In this document: piece by piece, positions 22,083-35,010 of the stretch
Layout of the letters: each line of letters begins with the position of its first letter
Numbering within the stretch: the first letter of the stretch is position 1
From: Cyclotella cryptica
Taxonomy: Eukaryota > Bacillariophyta > Thalassiosirophyceae > Thalassiosirales > Thalassiosiraceae
Direction: 5' to 3'
DNA length: 64,000 bases
Assembly (NCBI GenBank): GCA_013187285.1
Contig: JABMIG010000300.1
Location: forward strand, 62,001 to 126,000
Position numbers and translations under genes: made by a program
The notes under the pieces: model-generated
Seen by the model: the letters and a program-made list of their open reading frames with translations, nothing else
Told to the model about the DNA's origin: nothing
Databases searched by the model: none

Positions 22083-22246
22083 TGCGAGCAACCTTCAAAT
22101 TTGTTAAGTTGCTAACAAATTTGATCAAATTTGTTAGTCCACCGTTTTTTATATTTGTTAGTTCACTTTGCCGGACCGGTGATGTCCTCTAGGGAGAGAT
22201 AAAATGACTAACAAATTTAAAGTTGGTTGCTCGCAAATTTACAAAA
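22083..22246. repeat. Foldback element, AAATTTG family, copy 2
   Basis: The left end (CTTGCGAGCAACC...CAAATTTGTTA) and the right end (TAACAAATTTAAAGTTGGTTGC...) are inverted repeats of about 35 bases flanking about 100 bases. The element is related to 6565-6650. It has no coding capacity and is a likely MITE. Confidence 0.5.
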
Positions 22247-22589
22247 CATGGACACTCTAATGCACAATACATATTGTATGTATTGTACCAGATTGTACCG
22301 ATGTCTTATGGATTATTTCACATGAAAACTGCTCAGTCCCAACCGCGATGCATCATCACTCGTCACAAACTTTCTGACAAATGCTTTCGCAGCACAAGAG
22401 TGGTATGACATGGGTACCACTTGGGTTGATTAAAACACACTCTCTCATTCACAACTGCACATGACTATTCCATGACAGGAACTTCTATCTTGTTCAGGGC
22501 CAAGCCAGTCCAAGTTGCTTGTTTTGACCATAGATCTCAGCAAAAAAATACTCTCCAGAGGAAACCACCATGGCAATCCCACCCATCAT

Positions 22590-23043
22590 ACAATGTGAGC
22601 AAGACAGGCGACAGTGCTAATTTTTCAACGATTGGTTGATAGTACTCAAAACCATGTCAACAGATCAGGTCGATATTTTGCCCTTCTATTGACTTTTCGA
22701 TCGACGTGACTTGACATTATCAGACTTGTTGATATATCTTCCAAAAATCAATAAAGTCAACAAATGATAAAAATGTCAGTAGTTGGCCCATATCATACCA
22801 TAACCTTCTCCAGTTGAGTTGATAGTTCATCAATATCAGGACCGATAATATCAACTCAGCCAGTTGACATAATGATGAAAAAAGTTGATGCTTTGTCCTT
22901 CTATTGACGTGACAGGAGTCAATATTATCAACTGTGTAGTCAATATTATGAACATATTTCAATCCAGTCAATAATGGCCAATAGCATCAATACTAGGTTG
23001 ATAGTTGACCGATTTTTGGTGAAGTTGCCTGTCTTGCATTGTG
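22590..23043. mobile_element. Candidate MITE with CAAGACAGGC(G/A)AC inverted ends
   Basis: The core CAAGACAGGCGAC at 22600-22612 is inverted at 23024-23036 (GTTGCCTGTCTTG), with weaker pairing extending outward (CAATG/CATTG) and inward (GGTTGATAGT/ACTATCAACC). The interior of about 410 bases is AT-rich, with many TATCAAC and GTCAATATTATC motifs. There is no ORF. Target duplications are not clear, so the superfamily is unknown. Confidence 0.55.
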
Positions 23044-23049
23044 GTGATA

Positions 23050-26000
23050 ACAATAACAAGACAGTTGATGTAATAACATTCATTGGAGTGTAGACTACTA
23101 AGGATATGGAGGTGTCAGTGGACCATTGACAGGGGTCTATATATGTTAGACTTTCTCTAGGGGGTCTGAAGACTGTGTTCCCATATCTCTAGACTAGTGA
23201 CACATAACCTATTATTAGTTCCAAACAAGTGCAAATCCTGAAGAAATGAAATTTTGCATTGGACAATTGTACTCATGCAAATATCTATTTCATACTTTTC
23301 AGTCTAATATTTTATCTATCAAAAAATTTGGTCTAGGGCCATTTTGTGGCATCAGATTTTCACATCATATCCATTTAAGAGGGGGGCCATTGACTAGAAG
23401 GTGGGGTCAATAGAGGAGGTTGCCAAGTGGCTACTTACACACACTTGCTTGCGGAACCTCTCTAAAAGTCTCACATTCCCTTGGTCCTTTTTCTATGCAA
23501 CTTTTTGTTTTAGGCTAGAAATGGTTATGATTCCCAAAAGGCTTGATATCCCTATGCCTTAATATTTTCTGGATAGCATCACAGTCTTGTGTCATTCAAT
23601 TTTGCCATCTTCCATGAATTCATTCACTTCTTCAAACATTGTTTCCGTTCACAATATTGGGCTACAAATAGCAAAGAAGAGAGCCCTCTTTCATCTGAAG
23701 ACAATGCTGTGCAAATAAGATGCCGGTGTTGGTGTGTCTTATCCTGCCTATGGTGATGTCATTGTAAAAATGGGTGCTGCTGAAGATAGGGGCATTGAGA
23801 TTTCTTAGTATGTATCTAGTTACATGTAGAAACTCCCATTCACTCCACCATTTGTGATGCTGGATTCATTGCAAATCAACTATCACCCTCCATGTGCCAA
23901 ATCAAAAATCCTCCACAATGAAAGAACCCCCAATTTGTGATCTAATGCATTCCTTCAGCATCAAACCACAAAGGAACTGTTTCAAAAAATAGTTTTCATT
24001 GCTACTCCTACTATGCAACCCATTGAGACAGAAAGTTTGCATTAGTAATTATGTTTGTAAACCAAAAGGAGTCAAACATAATGGAAAATCATTAGTTTTG
24101 CTAACTAAACCATTAACAAAATGGACCTTGTTAGTAAGATAGTAAGTACGATAGAAAAATCCTAATTTTGTGTTGGAGTCTTTGATAATAATCTATTACA
24201 TACATCTGTTAGTAAAGTGATTTGTTCACTTTCAATCTAACAAACAATTTTTTGCAATGTGGGTGAAAAAGACATTTTTGGACTCGTTCAAAGGGCTAAC
24301 ATATGTACCAAATGGACACTCTAATAATAATATCAAATAAAAAAGTGTTATTCTCAGATTTCAGTAGTTCCTGTTGTTTTTGATTCTCTCAGTGTTTCCT
24401 GATGTTTTTACTCTGACCTACCAGGCATAGTGGTAGCTTCTTCTGCTTCTGTTGTGGGTCTAGCATACTAGCTATGGCACAGGTGGTCATGAGATTTGAT
24501 TTGAACAAGAAATAAAGTGCATTGTGACATCAAAGTAGAGAATGGGAAAAACATTTTCCTTGCCTATTGTGCTCATGGACTCATGTACCCTCTTTGTTTT
24601 TCTGGCAGTCACAGCATCGTCAGGTTTACTCTGGGGGCTGAGATATTAGTCATGGCACAGGGGGTCTGTGAGTAGTATTTTATTTACAATAATCTGATAC
24701 ATCAAAGAAAAAGAAAATGTCTTTGTTATGACATTGTACTCAGAGCCCCTGTTTGTTCTTGTATTATTTTTGCTTTGGTATAGCGGTGCAGATATAGATT
24801 CAGAGTGGGGCGGCTTGGATCATAACATAAAAATGCCATGGTGTTTTGGAAAGTGTTGTGGACAATGGAGGTAAGGGCAATGGGTAATGGGATTTTCTAT
24901 TTTATGCTGATTTTCCTTTTAGGCCGTCACTTTATTTTTGAGAATCATAATGCTAAGGCTTTAAGCATGATTGTTCGAGAATGTGCTAAGTCGGTGCATT
25001 TCTTGCCTGATGGTACTCAATCATGCACCAGTAAAATAAAATATTATAACAGTGTGGAGTCCTAATAATCAACACAAACCAGTAAATATCATATGACACC
25101 ACAATAATTGCAAAGTCTCCAACTCATTGCAGTCCACCCAGAAATGCAGTAGGTTAAGTATAAGTTTGAACAAAACCTGTTGCTCATACTCTATACCGTT
25201 AACGACAGGCTTTCCCTAGAGGTAATCATTATTTTTCAATAAATTGCAACCACTAGCAACAAATGAAATGGTTCAAACAATAACACAACAAACAATATTT
25301 AGTACAATCACTTGAACCGTCATCAATGTTATTCTGAGCCAAAAATGGGAAAAAGGTTCAGAATCTTATAGTGGCTATGAGAAATAACTGACAAACATAT
25401 TCCTTGACAACCAAACACAACATAGTAACATTTGTGACAGTTACAGTGGATAAGAATTGAAGAGGAGGAAGATCAAACAAATAATTATGGTGAAGGCAAA
25501 ATGGAATTGAAAGTAGATTAAGCAAACAGTTTCTTCATTACGATGTTATTTTACCTTATCACAAAAGACAATTGATCATGATGCAGTGATTTCTCAACGT
25601 CTTCTTTAGGTGGATGACATTTACTCAATGATTGCAGCAGATTTGAATGTCATGCTGCCCCTATCCTCACTCTGTTTTGGAGCCTGATGCTGCTGGCCAA
25701 ATGGTATAAGTGTGATTGGGATTGCTTGTTCATTGCCTATTTAGTGTTGTATGATGAACATAGTGCTAGAAAGATGACTTGGTGGATGCCCCATGGAGAT
25801 TGAGGCAAAAGGCTCATATTGGTGTGGATTCTTTTTGGAATCCCAGTCAGTATTCCTTTCAAAATGAGATTGGCTTAGGATTGATTCTTCCTTACTGAAT
25901 TTGATTGTTTGTTGTTCTATGGTTTGCCAAGACCAACTTGTGAGACTTGAGAGGACTACTAGACAGAGACCAGGACTGCTGGGGGTAGTCAACAGGATGG

Positions 26001-27030
26001 ATGAAACCAGAAGTTGGGCTCATCAAAATGCTCAAAGAATTATGTAAACTGAGCTAACCACTATCATATGAGTAAGCATTAGCATATGTTGTAGTGTGTT
26101 GTGAGTGCAAGCATGTCATCTACGTACATATAAATGAAACCAAGTCTATCAATACAAAATCTAACAAATACTTGGGCAATCAAGAGTACTACATGCATGA
26201 GCTCAAGTAGAACATGTAAGTTGGGAGCAATGCAGATGACGTGCTTGAATACATCAGAGATCCCCTTGTTGTTTGGTTCTCAAGGCTTTGGGATCCTTTA
26301 TACAAAATCAAGCATCATACTGCATTGATGAAGTATGTTCAAAGTTCTTAATGTGTCGAGAATTAAATCATGCATGAGTGATTGTTGTGATTTTTATGTA
26401 ACAAATACCAGAGGTCCCACACAAGCCATACATGTTCAATGACCATCACTCATTTTTGATGTCACAAATTTGTTCTGGTTGAAGTAGGAAACAGTGCCAA
26501 GATAGCGGAGCAGAATGAATCAAAAAATAAATCATGATAAGCTGGTATAGGTTGGTATCTTAAGTATACTACTTCTTATGCAATATGATGTAAATGTTAC
26601 ATTCCTAGTGCCACTTTATAAATGTGAACCTGCTTGTTCTGCTACTAAAATGTATTACTATCCAATGACATCTCATTATACCAATGGCAGTGACAGTTCA
26701 AAAATTGCATTCCCAACAGAGCTACCATTATATAACATAACACTGTTGAACTAGAAACAATTTATGCCCAATCACATTCACTTAGTGAAGTTTTATTTTG
26801 ACAGTGTCATTTTATAAAAGGAAAATGGCACTTTTTCAGCTGGTATGGTACCACTACGTACTATCTTATGTGAAGTATGCCATTTTGTGAATTGGTGCTT
26901 CTGATTCATTAGTCAGCTGCCGATTTATCAACCAGTGGTTGTGGGACCATATATTTATTAATTGTCAAGCCATTTGATGAAACAGGACATCAAAGTAACA
27001 TTTTCGTCAACTGTTCTTGGTAGCATGTCA
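23050..27030. other. AT-rich intergenic DNA, no gene found
   Basis: No frame shows a domain or a coherent exon chain. Between about 24340 and 24790 a diverged unit of roughly 150-190 bases recurs (TATGGCACAGG(T/G)GGTC at about 24470 and 24650). This is the only structure I could see. Confidence 0.4.
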
Positions 27031-27032
27031 TT

Positions 27033-27720
27033 TTGCAAAATGACATGCTTCACAGATTGGCACCAATGCATACATCACTGGTAAGCAAGGCAGAGGACAG
27101 AAGCAACATCCTCAATGCACCAGTTTTTCTGAAAATTTGGAATAAAAACCTACCCAAATTATCACTTATCACAATTTTTCATGTCATCAATGCCACAATA
27201 GAAAATGCCCATCAGCATGAAGCAAATTTGCATGATTGTCCCAGGTATGTGAATGTAGCCTACTCATACCATACCACCTTGCTACCAAAATTGTCAAGCT
27301 GTGGAAGATAGCTTCAATGCTGCCTTTGGCAAAGGAGGAGATGGTAGCATTTCAGGTCATGGTATGATTGGTTGTATTATTGTGCAGCAAATGCTGTTGA
27401 TAATCATGCTAGAGTTGAGAGAGTATACCGAGGGAGAGTCACTACTATGCATCAATTGATGGCAACGACAATACAGTTACAATGCCACCACCTCCAACCC
27501 AATGCCAACAGCTACCTCAAAATTATCAACAGCACTCCAACACTAGACACTCCAACTTGAAATATGCAAACACCAGCATATCCAAACCAACTACAGCCTG
27601 AAAAACAGCACCAAAACAAACATTCATTACTGCAACTGCCATCATGCACAATATTGCAACTGGTACCACCAATCCCAAAATTCTGCATCCTCTGTCTCTG
27701 TCCTAGCATGTGCATCCACA
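27033..27720 (+). other. Coding-like remains, Gln/Asn/Thr-rich tail
   Basis: Frames near 27310-27440 read FNAAFGKGGDGSISGHGMIG then LELREYTEG. Further frames give Pro/Gln/Asn-rich sequence (MPPPPTQCQQLPQNYQQHSN). Composition and layout resemble the companion ORF of a Harbinger-type element more than a host gene. Several stops break it. No domain is recognised. Confidence 0.25.
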
Positions 27721-28037
27721 ACTCACCATTTATTTCACCTTGAGATATTGCATGTATGTCTCCTGACTGTTGAATCTTTTGTCTTTGTTGTCCTTGTCAG
27801 CCTATAAAACATACTGTGCATCATTCTTGGATGAAGGCATTTGCTGTTGTTGGGAACCAATCTCTCTGTGTTGTGCCATTGTGTCATTGCAATGATTCCT
27901 TTTTAATCAGCGAAACTATTCCTATGTACGATACGTACATTGAAACAAGATTTTATTTTAGACCTCTTTGACGTAAAACCCAGGGGCAAGAAACGACGCC
28001 TCGCAAACCTCTTCATTGCAAAATACGCCGCAGCCAC

Positions 28038-30345
28038 TTGACAACCATGATGCAACGCAAGAACAAATCCAACAGCAACAGCAGCAACAACGCGACCGCG
28101 CCAATCAATGCCATCCCCATCCAAGACTTACTGCCAGGCCAGCAACAAAGCAGCAGCAGCAGCAACAACAACAACGCGTCAGTCTCGTCCCCCTCGAAAC
28201 CCAAACAGTCCCCTCAACCGGCCATCGTGGCCACCGTCCGCCGCCCCCTGTTCGGGACGTCGCCCTTCGCCAGAAACTGGCTGAATGTGGATTGCTGCGG
28301 GCTGGTCTGTGCGGGACTGACGTATGCATTGCACGGGTTTGGATGCTATGCGTTTGGCTGGATTTTAGTCCCGAGTGGGTGGACGTTGGTCGATGAGGAT
28401 GGAAACAGGGAGGTCCGTCCGTTGGAGTGTTGGTTGGCTATTTGCTTGCTTGGCTGTTTGCTTGCTTGGGATGTTGCTTTGTTGGTTGTCATGTTCGACT
28501 GGTCTCGCTTGTTTCACTTAAATTTGCTCATGTTATGATTTTCTCACATAATCTTGTGCTCTTGTTCAATTTCTTCAATAATCCGTTTCATGACTGTTGG
28601 TGCATCTCCTGTTGCCGCCCTCCACCACCGCAACACAACACACCCGCCTTTCATCCTCGTAGCTTTCCATGGGAGGCGTCCTCCATCGAACGCTCTTCCT
28701 CTTAATTGCCTTCCTCGCCGTATCCTCGCACTTCAAAGCCATGACGACCGATCCCGGTGCCGTCCCGCCCGATGCCAATCCGCTTCCGGAGGATTTGGAG
28801 GAATTGGATTGGATGGTCAAGGGGGAACAGCAGCATCAGTCGTCGTCATCGTCGTCCTTGTCGCAGCATCATGTGCAGGGCAGTCGACCGCAGGCATTCC
28901 TGCAGGAGGATACTTCGCTTTTGTTGTCACCACAAGAAGGCAAATTTAGTAATGCGGATGGGATATTGAGCATGAACGACGACATCCAGGACAAATCAAT
29001 CAATCTACATCGTTCCGGCTCGAATCGACTAGAACCAACCATGGCAGGAACGATGATGGCATTCTCATCGACACAACAAAATCACAACAATAATGCACAT
29101 GGTCCACTCTCCAAAGTCGCCATGGCAGCAATGATACCGCCGGCAGTGGCCATCGGGGCGGTGGCATCCACCATGATGGGTGGGCCTTCGACCAGTCTTG
29201 TTGCCGAAGAGGCGTTGCACGGAACAAAGCATGTAGGTCTGGGTGGTGATGGTGGTGGTGGTCCAATGAATCATGTAAACTCTTCTCCACCTCCGCCACC
29301 GGTGAGGGGCAGGAGAATGTGTCGAAGGTGTCAGGCGTTTAAGCCACCTAGGGCGCATCATTGTAGGTATGTCGTTTTATTGTTATTGTTTACGCTGTCG
29401 TTGTTTGCGTTGTTGCTATTGACTTTGGATCGTTCAAGTGCTTGACAACAAACGTTGTCGTGAAATGGTTGGAGTTTGTTTGGCTTTGGAAATTTCTAGA
29501 AGCAATGCATCAATTCATTCATGTTGCCATATTTCTTTCGTTGCTCATCAACCACAGTATTTGCAAGAGATGTATTATTAAAATGGACCATCATTGCCCT
29601 TGGGTCAATAATTGCGTCGGGATCGGAAATCACAAGGTGAGCCATGACATGAAGAAATACCTACTATTCCAGCGCAATCCTCCTCACCCATCTCAAAACT
29701 TGTTTGGTTGCATTGCATGATGTACAGTTCTTCCTACTCTTTATATTCTACACGTCTCTCACGTGCATATACTCCCTAGCCTTCATCACCAGTCGCTTCT
29801 TTCACTGCGTTGGCAGTCGCCCAACTATGAACCGATGCGTTGATCACGCTTCGGATCTCCTACCGCTCATTGGCCTCACGGTCGAAGCACTCCTGTTTGG
29901 ACTATTTACAATCTGCATGATGGTCGACCAGTGGGATGTGGTGGTGACGAATTTGACGCACATTGATCGATTGAAGGGGGAGTACCATCATCCTTCTCAT
30001 CAGGGGTATTACAACTCGCAGAATCAACATGCTCAGAATTTGATGAGTCGTAGTAGAGCAGGAGTGCATGAAGTATTTGGCGCCATAGGGGGGATATTAA
30101 CGCATCCAGCAACGACAAATAATACAATCCAACGTCCACGGTTTCATTATTCATGGCTGTCACCATTTCACAAGGTATGCTTCCCTGATCCGATACGAGA
30201 TGATATATTTGGTTATTGTAGGCCTTGCGGTGGATTATTCGCTCCTGCCAATTTCTTTGCAAAGTCGGGAAAGGGTCAGAGTTCTATGGAAATGGTGGAG
30301 AGAGGTGAAAGTAGTCGTGTTGTTCGGGCAGCAGATATTGTTTAA
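28038..30345 (+). CDS. DHHC-type palmitoyltransferase, four exons
   Basis: A protein S-acyltransferase that would palmitoylate cysteines of membrane-associated proteins in the endomembrane system. Proposed exons are 28038-28412, 28663-29366, 29558-29636 and 29728-30345, totalling 1,776 bases (591 residues) with phases that agree. The Cys-rich domain spans exons 2-3: [16 protein letters not shown], then [20 protein letters not shown], so the catalytic DHHC is intact. Four hydrophobic segments are visible: [30 protein letters not shown] before a TTDPG motif, [20 protein letters not shown], and [26 protein letters not shown] stands in for the usual TTxE motif. The N-terminus has Ser/Asn runs from CAG/CAA repeats. 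An unusually long low-complexity linker of about 190 residues separates DPG from the Cys-rich domain. The first intron (GTCCGT donor) is the least certain; the others have good sites. Confidence 0.88.
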
Positions 30346-30643
30346 ACTGGCCCCTTTGCGCACATATTATGACTTCATGCATAAGTGATTTTTTATTGGA
30401 TATTAAGCTGTTTATGGTGACGACGGATACCACTAAGTGCACACAATAGGATCGATTGTACTCCAAGAGTTTAAGAACTGATGCACTCACAGGTTTGGAA
30501 AGCCTTCGTTTCATCTTGAATTCTGTTCATCTTTGTCGTTAAAGATAAGGAAAATGTACTCATGACAAAGGACACATTTAATATGAGTCATATGAGAACA
30601 AGTCTTATATCTCTACTCAACTTGATAGAATTAAGAGAGCTGT

Positions 30644-31023
30644 GAGTTGTGTCAAGGACTATATTTTGGACTTTACACAGCAAACCACATGTAAGGCGAC
30701 GAAATACCAATGGAGCCACATTCAAAAATGATGCCAGGGGCAGGCACGAAAAAAATTTACGTGTTATATCAACCAAAAGATCCTTTTCGCTCTTTTGGTT
30801 GGTGTTCTAATTCCATAGAGGGCAGCGAGTTGTGTCATGGACTATATTTTGGACTTCACACAGCAAACCACATGTAAGGCAACGAAATACCAATGGAGCC
30901 ACATTGTTCTATCTGACACCTTTCTTGAAAGCAAAAATGATGCCAGGGGCAGACACGAAAACATTTATGTGTTATATCAACCAAAACATCATTTTCGCTC
31001 TTTTGATTGGTGTTCTAATTCCA
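30644..31023 (+). repeat. Tandem duplication of a 183-base coding-like segment
   Basis: GAGTTGTGTCA(A/T)GGACTATA starts at 30644 and again at 30827. Similarity runs through GGTGTTCTAATTCCATA. The first copy lacks about 26 bases present in the second. The second copy is open for 70 residues (30837-31049). It is probably a fragment of an unidentified transposon gene; similar coding-like scraps continue to about 31880. Confidence 0.6.
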
Positions 31024-31129
31024 TACATTTGTTATGTCTTGGGGAATAGTCCAAAGACTGTCACTCAGGGAAAAAGATCAATTCACATTGTTAGAACTTG
31101 GAGTGCTTCTACACAGGGATATTGGCAAT

Positions 31130-34090
31130 AATCTATCATCTTGGATGAATCCCCAAAGACACTAGAAAGCCTCAACAATATTATGCCTTTTGAAATGATA
31201 TGTGGTAATGAATATCACCTCAAATAAAGTATTTTCTTCTTTATTTTCCAACCAAAATGGTACACAGGCTTTTTATTTTCCATCTTGATTGACCTATGAA
31301 CCTTTTGGCAATCAACGGCCTGGAAGGTTTTGTAAAACAGAGAATGGGACTCCTTTCATGTTTAGCCATATTATGTAGCTAGATTGTAATTGACTTTTGT
31401 TTCCATTGTTGTTCACTTACAGTTGGGCAGAGGTATGACTGGTTGCAGCCACAGCTACTATAATACTATTTTTGGTTGCCAATTATTGTTGGCTACCGTA
31501 AAGTATGCAATACTATACCTTAGAGTTATAGTTTTATCAAAAATTTCTTGAAAAAATCTTAGTTATCATTATTTGAGAATTGTTCTTCTCCTTCTTCGTC
31601 ATGAGACACTTCTTTCACTTTTGGCCATTATTGGTACTTCTGTTTATTTCCCCTCACATTACCAATATGCCGTTTTCCTTTAAGAATATTTCTAAAATTA
31701 ATCTACAGCATGGCCAAAAATTGAGGGGCTATAATATTGTTATTGACTCTACTATAATTTCTCGATCACATGGTTTTACTAGAACATGCAATCATGAGGC
31801 TAATCCAAGACCGTATTGTTCAAAAGGGCTGTTCCGAGATTCCCATGTTCTTGGGGCAGCCCAATGACCAGTCTTGTCAATTTTTGCTCATCCATGACCC
31901 CCGATATCATCTTTAGATCAGCAAAATTCTGATGTAACATACGTACGTATATGCCGATTCCCCTTCACAACAAAGCCTATCCCGATGTAATAATTACATC
32001 GAAATTGAAAATATATATAATAGGGATCTTCATCATCACTATCACTCTCTGTCTGTAATCGTGAATATGTCAAAATATTATAAATCTCGTTTACATCCGG
32101 AACTTTATTACGACACGACAGTGTATGTAGCAAATATAAATTCCTTCTAACGGAAAAATCGCTTACTCATCGCCCCCAAATCCTCTGATCAGCCCTCCCA
32201 ACTCGCAAAAAAAGATCACTCTCGCACATCTCTCTGTCAGCTCTCGCACGCACACATCACAAAACAAAGAACAAAAGGGATCGCGACCATGTCCAAAATA
32301 TACCCACTGGTTGTTCGCTCTCCCGCAGCTCCCTCCAATAGAAATGACGATCTCCCACCGCAAACCCTTCCTGAGGTTAGTGGGACTTTCTCCCACAGTA
32401 TTGCAATTTTTTAAACAGGAAACCACGATTGGAGACTGCAGCAGAATCGCTAGCAGCACTTTGTAAGTGCGTAATATTTTGAATTCACCCCACAGAGTGA
32501 ATATGGGATCGCTGCCCCTGCCCTGCTGCTTCAACAAAGGAATTCTCACAGGGGGGCTGAGGGCAAGGTAAGGAAACATATAGTTCCAAGTGCTTACTTG
32601 ATTTTATTTTTTCAATAAAATATTTCCTCACGACCCACTACCCCTCTACCAGCAATTGTTTGTATCCTAGCTCACAGACTGAATCCAAGACTTTTGCTAC
32701 TGCTGGTCCATTTCCAACAATGAAAAAGAACAGGAGTCATGAGTGAAAGGTGAAAACTATTTATCCATTTTTTATTTTGTTATGATTTCTTCACTTATAT
32801 GGGAATACTCATCACTAAAACAATTGTTCGCATTATAACAGTCCCCTGAATTGGACTCGTCACATTCTCCCTCCCATAAAGGAAAAGGTGAATATGGATC
32901 CTTCATTTCTTTTTCTTTTTCCGAGTCTCCCATTTATGTTTCTCAGCCGTTGACTCCCTCCTCAATCCAACAGTGATGACCCAACCCCCAGAATGTTCTG
33001 GAAATGCACCCCTCAGCTTTTCTTCTTTTGTAAACAAGAATATAGAAAACAGGGGCTGGTGGAAGAGGTGAGAAAATGCTCTTCCAATTTTTCCATTGGT
33101 TTTTAGAAGCTTGCTAAATAATTCGTTGAATCAAGTCACCCCCTCCTTGTCACTTACCTCATCTTTGTGTGCTTGGTTTGATGTAGCTAAAAATGGGTTT
33201 TGAATTGAATCAGAAGGGCTAGGCACAGAAAGAGAAACAGGTGGAGAATGAGGAGGTAGCTCACCGCTTCTTAACTTTTCTTGATTAGTAAATAATAAAA
33301 CAAAAAAATGTGAGCGAAAATTTTCTGTCTCTCATCTAATTTCTACTGTTTGTTAGACCTTTTGGCATCAGAGGTATTTATAGCTTTTATCTTAGAAGGT
33401 TTTTACACATATGAGGTATTTCATGCGCTCAAAAACAGAACAAAATATCTTAAGGGGCGTCAGAATTATTGCGGAGCGTGCACTTTGTCCAAACTACTAT
33501 TTACGCCCACCAAAAGCCCCCGATGTAAAGTTTACATCGAAATTCACTCCATGAGGGGTTAAGGGAACTACGTTTATTTTTTATGTGATTAGTACCTAGT
33601 TTCCAAAACGAGAGTAGTTAAGACATTAATTAATTTTAAGTATTAACTTTCTTCTTATTTGTAGATAGGAAATACTATATGAGTGACATACGTATCACAT
33701 GATGCTTTTGCATTCGCCGTGAAGCGTAGCGCAACCGATCGTACCTACTTTTTACCATACAATTCATACAATCCTCATCACTCATGCGCACCGTACAATA
33801 CACTACTGTACCTCTAGTTAGGTAGATACACCAATATCGAAAGGACACACCTAGCGTACGTCGTACTATAGTAGGAACAGGTCGTACATAATATTATATG
33901 AAATTACGTACGTGATTCATGTTTCCACAGAACTCATTCACAAGACTGTTGGTATCGTACGTACGATACGGTGTCATCCAACGGTTCGTGGCTAAGATGG
34001 TTCTCATAAGGTTACAGCACATTTGTGTGATGTGGTGACAAACTGGCGATGATATACGTGAACAGGCACGGGACCGGCTCTTAATTACCT
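31130..34090. other. AT-rich intergenic DNA with two matched palindromes
   Basis: Short frames exist (for example 31580-31867 plus, 32163-32579 minus), but none is recognisable. CGATGTAATAATTACATCG (31983-32001) and CGATGTAAAGTTTACATCG (33521-33539) are near-identical palindromes, each followed by AAATT. GTATCGTACGTACGATAC (33953-33970) is a perfect 18-base palindrome. Confidence 0.4.
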
Positions 34091-34093
34091 TTA

Positions 34094-34260
34094 ATGGTGT
34101 ACGGAAAAGCAAATCTCCAAAAGAAAAGCCAATCTCCAAAAAGAAAACCGGATACCTTATCATTTTCACGTAGGAATAGTACAAAGATTGGTAAATGCCA
34201 AAAGAAAACTAATTCTCCAAAAGAAAACCAATCCCCAAAATATTTGCCGACCTTGATAGG
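34094..34260 (+). repeat. Interspersed CCAAAAGAAAACC motifs
   Basis: The motif (T)CTCCAAAAGAAAA(C/G)CCAAT occurs about five times with variations in roughly 160 bases, partly in a Lys/Pro-rich frame. It looks like a degenerate minisatellite. Confidence 0.4.
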
Positions 34261-35010
34261 TTGCTATTTTATTTAAGCCCAAAAGATGCATTCAAGACTT
34301 TCATGAGAAGATCTATTCACGATTAGATCGATTTTGAGAAAGAATAGATCTAAACTGATGCTTGCCTAGGATGTGAAATCATAGATTAGCAATGATTGCA
34401 GATCTTAGATTTTCTACATTAGAAGTAGATTTTTGAAGTAAGTTGATTAATTCTATTCTAGCAAAGTGATTTTTCTAAATCATACATTCTAGATCTAACA
34501 AATTTTGAGTATCTATTTTAGCAAAACTAGTGAATCTGTTTAGATTCAAATACTTCATAATAGATATTTAATTATGTTGCTATGTTAGATATAGATGGTA
34601 TCCATTCCTCTTAGTGCATTTCCAATCAGCAGTCGTGTATATTAATATTATAACCTTATGCCTAATTACTTTGACAAATAATCTACTACTTTAGGTGTGG
34701 TAGTTCTACCCTACCACTGTACATGTCCAGTTAACCCATGCTCAATATCATAGATGACGTCAAGTTTTTTACCTAGCCATCATAGAAAGAATCTATGATT
34801 TATCCGAATCTAAAAAAATCCGTGATGCGTAGTCATCAAGCAGTCTCGGTCGATTTTTTCAATATCATAGATTCGTTCTATGACATATCACAATCCGATT
34901 TCTGGCCACACATACGCCCCGTCTTTAGGCCCTTTAATGCTGCATATCATACAAATTAACCCCCTTACGATACATCATTTTAAGGTAGATAAAAATAAGT
35001 GCTATATTAA

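Noticed and set aside
26106-26340. Minus-strand segment reading FIYMYVDDMLAL, like the palm motif of a Ty1/copia reverse transcriptase
   Set aside because: Only a dozen residues fit. The sequence on either side shows no other RT block, integrase or LTR, so a copia fossil cannot be supported.
32163-32579. 138-residue minus-strand ORF
   Set aside because: It has no domain, mixed composition and no splice or start context; it lies in AT-rich intergenic DNA with other short chance frames.
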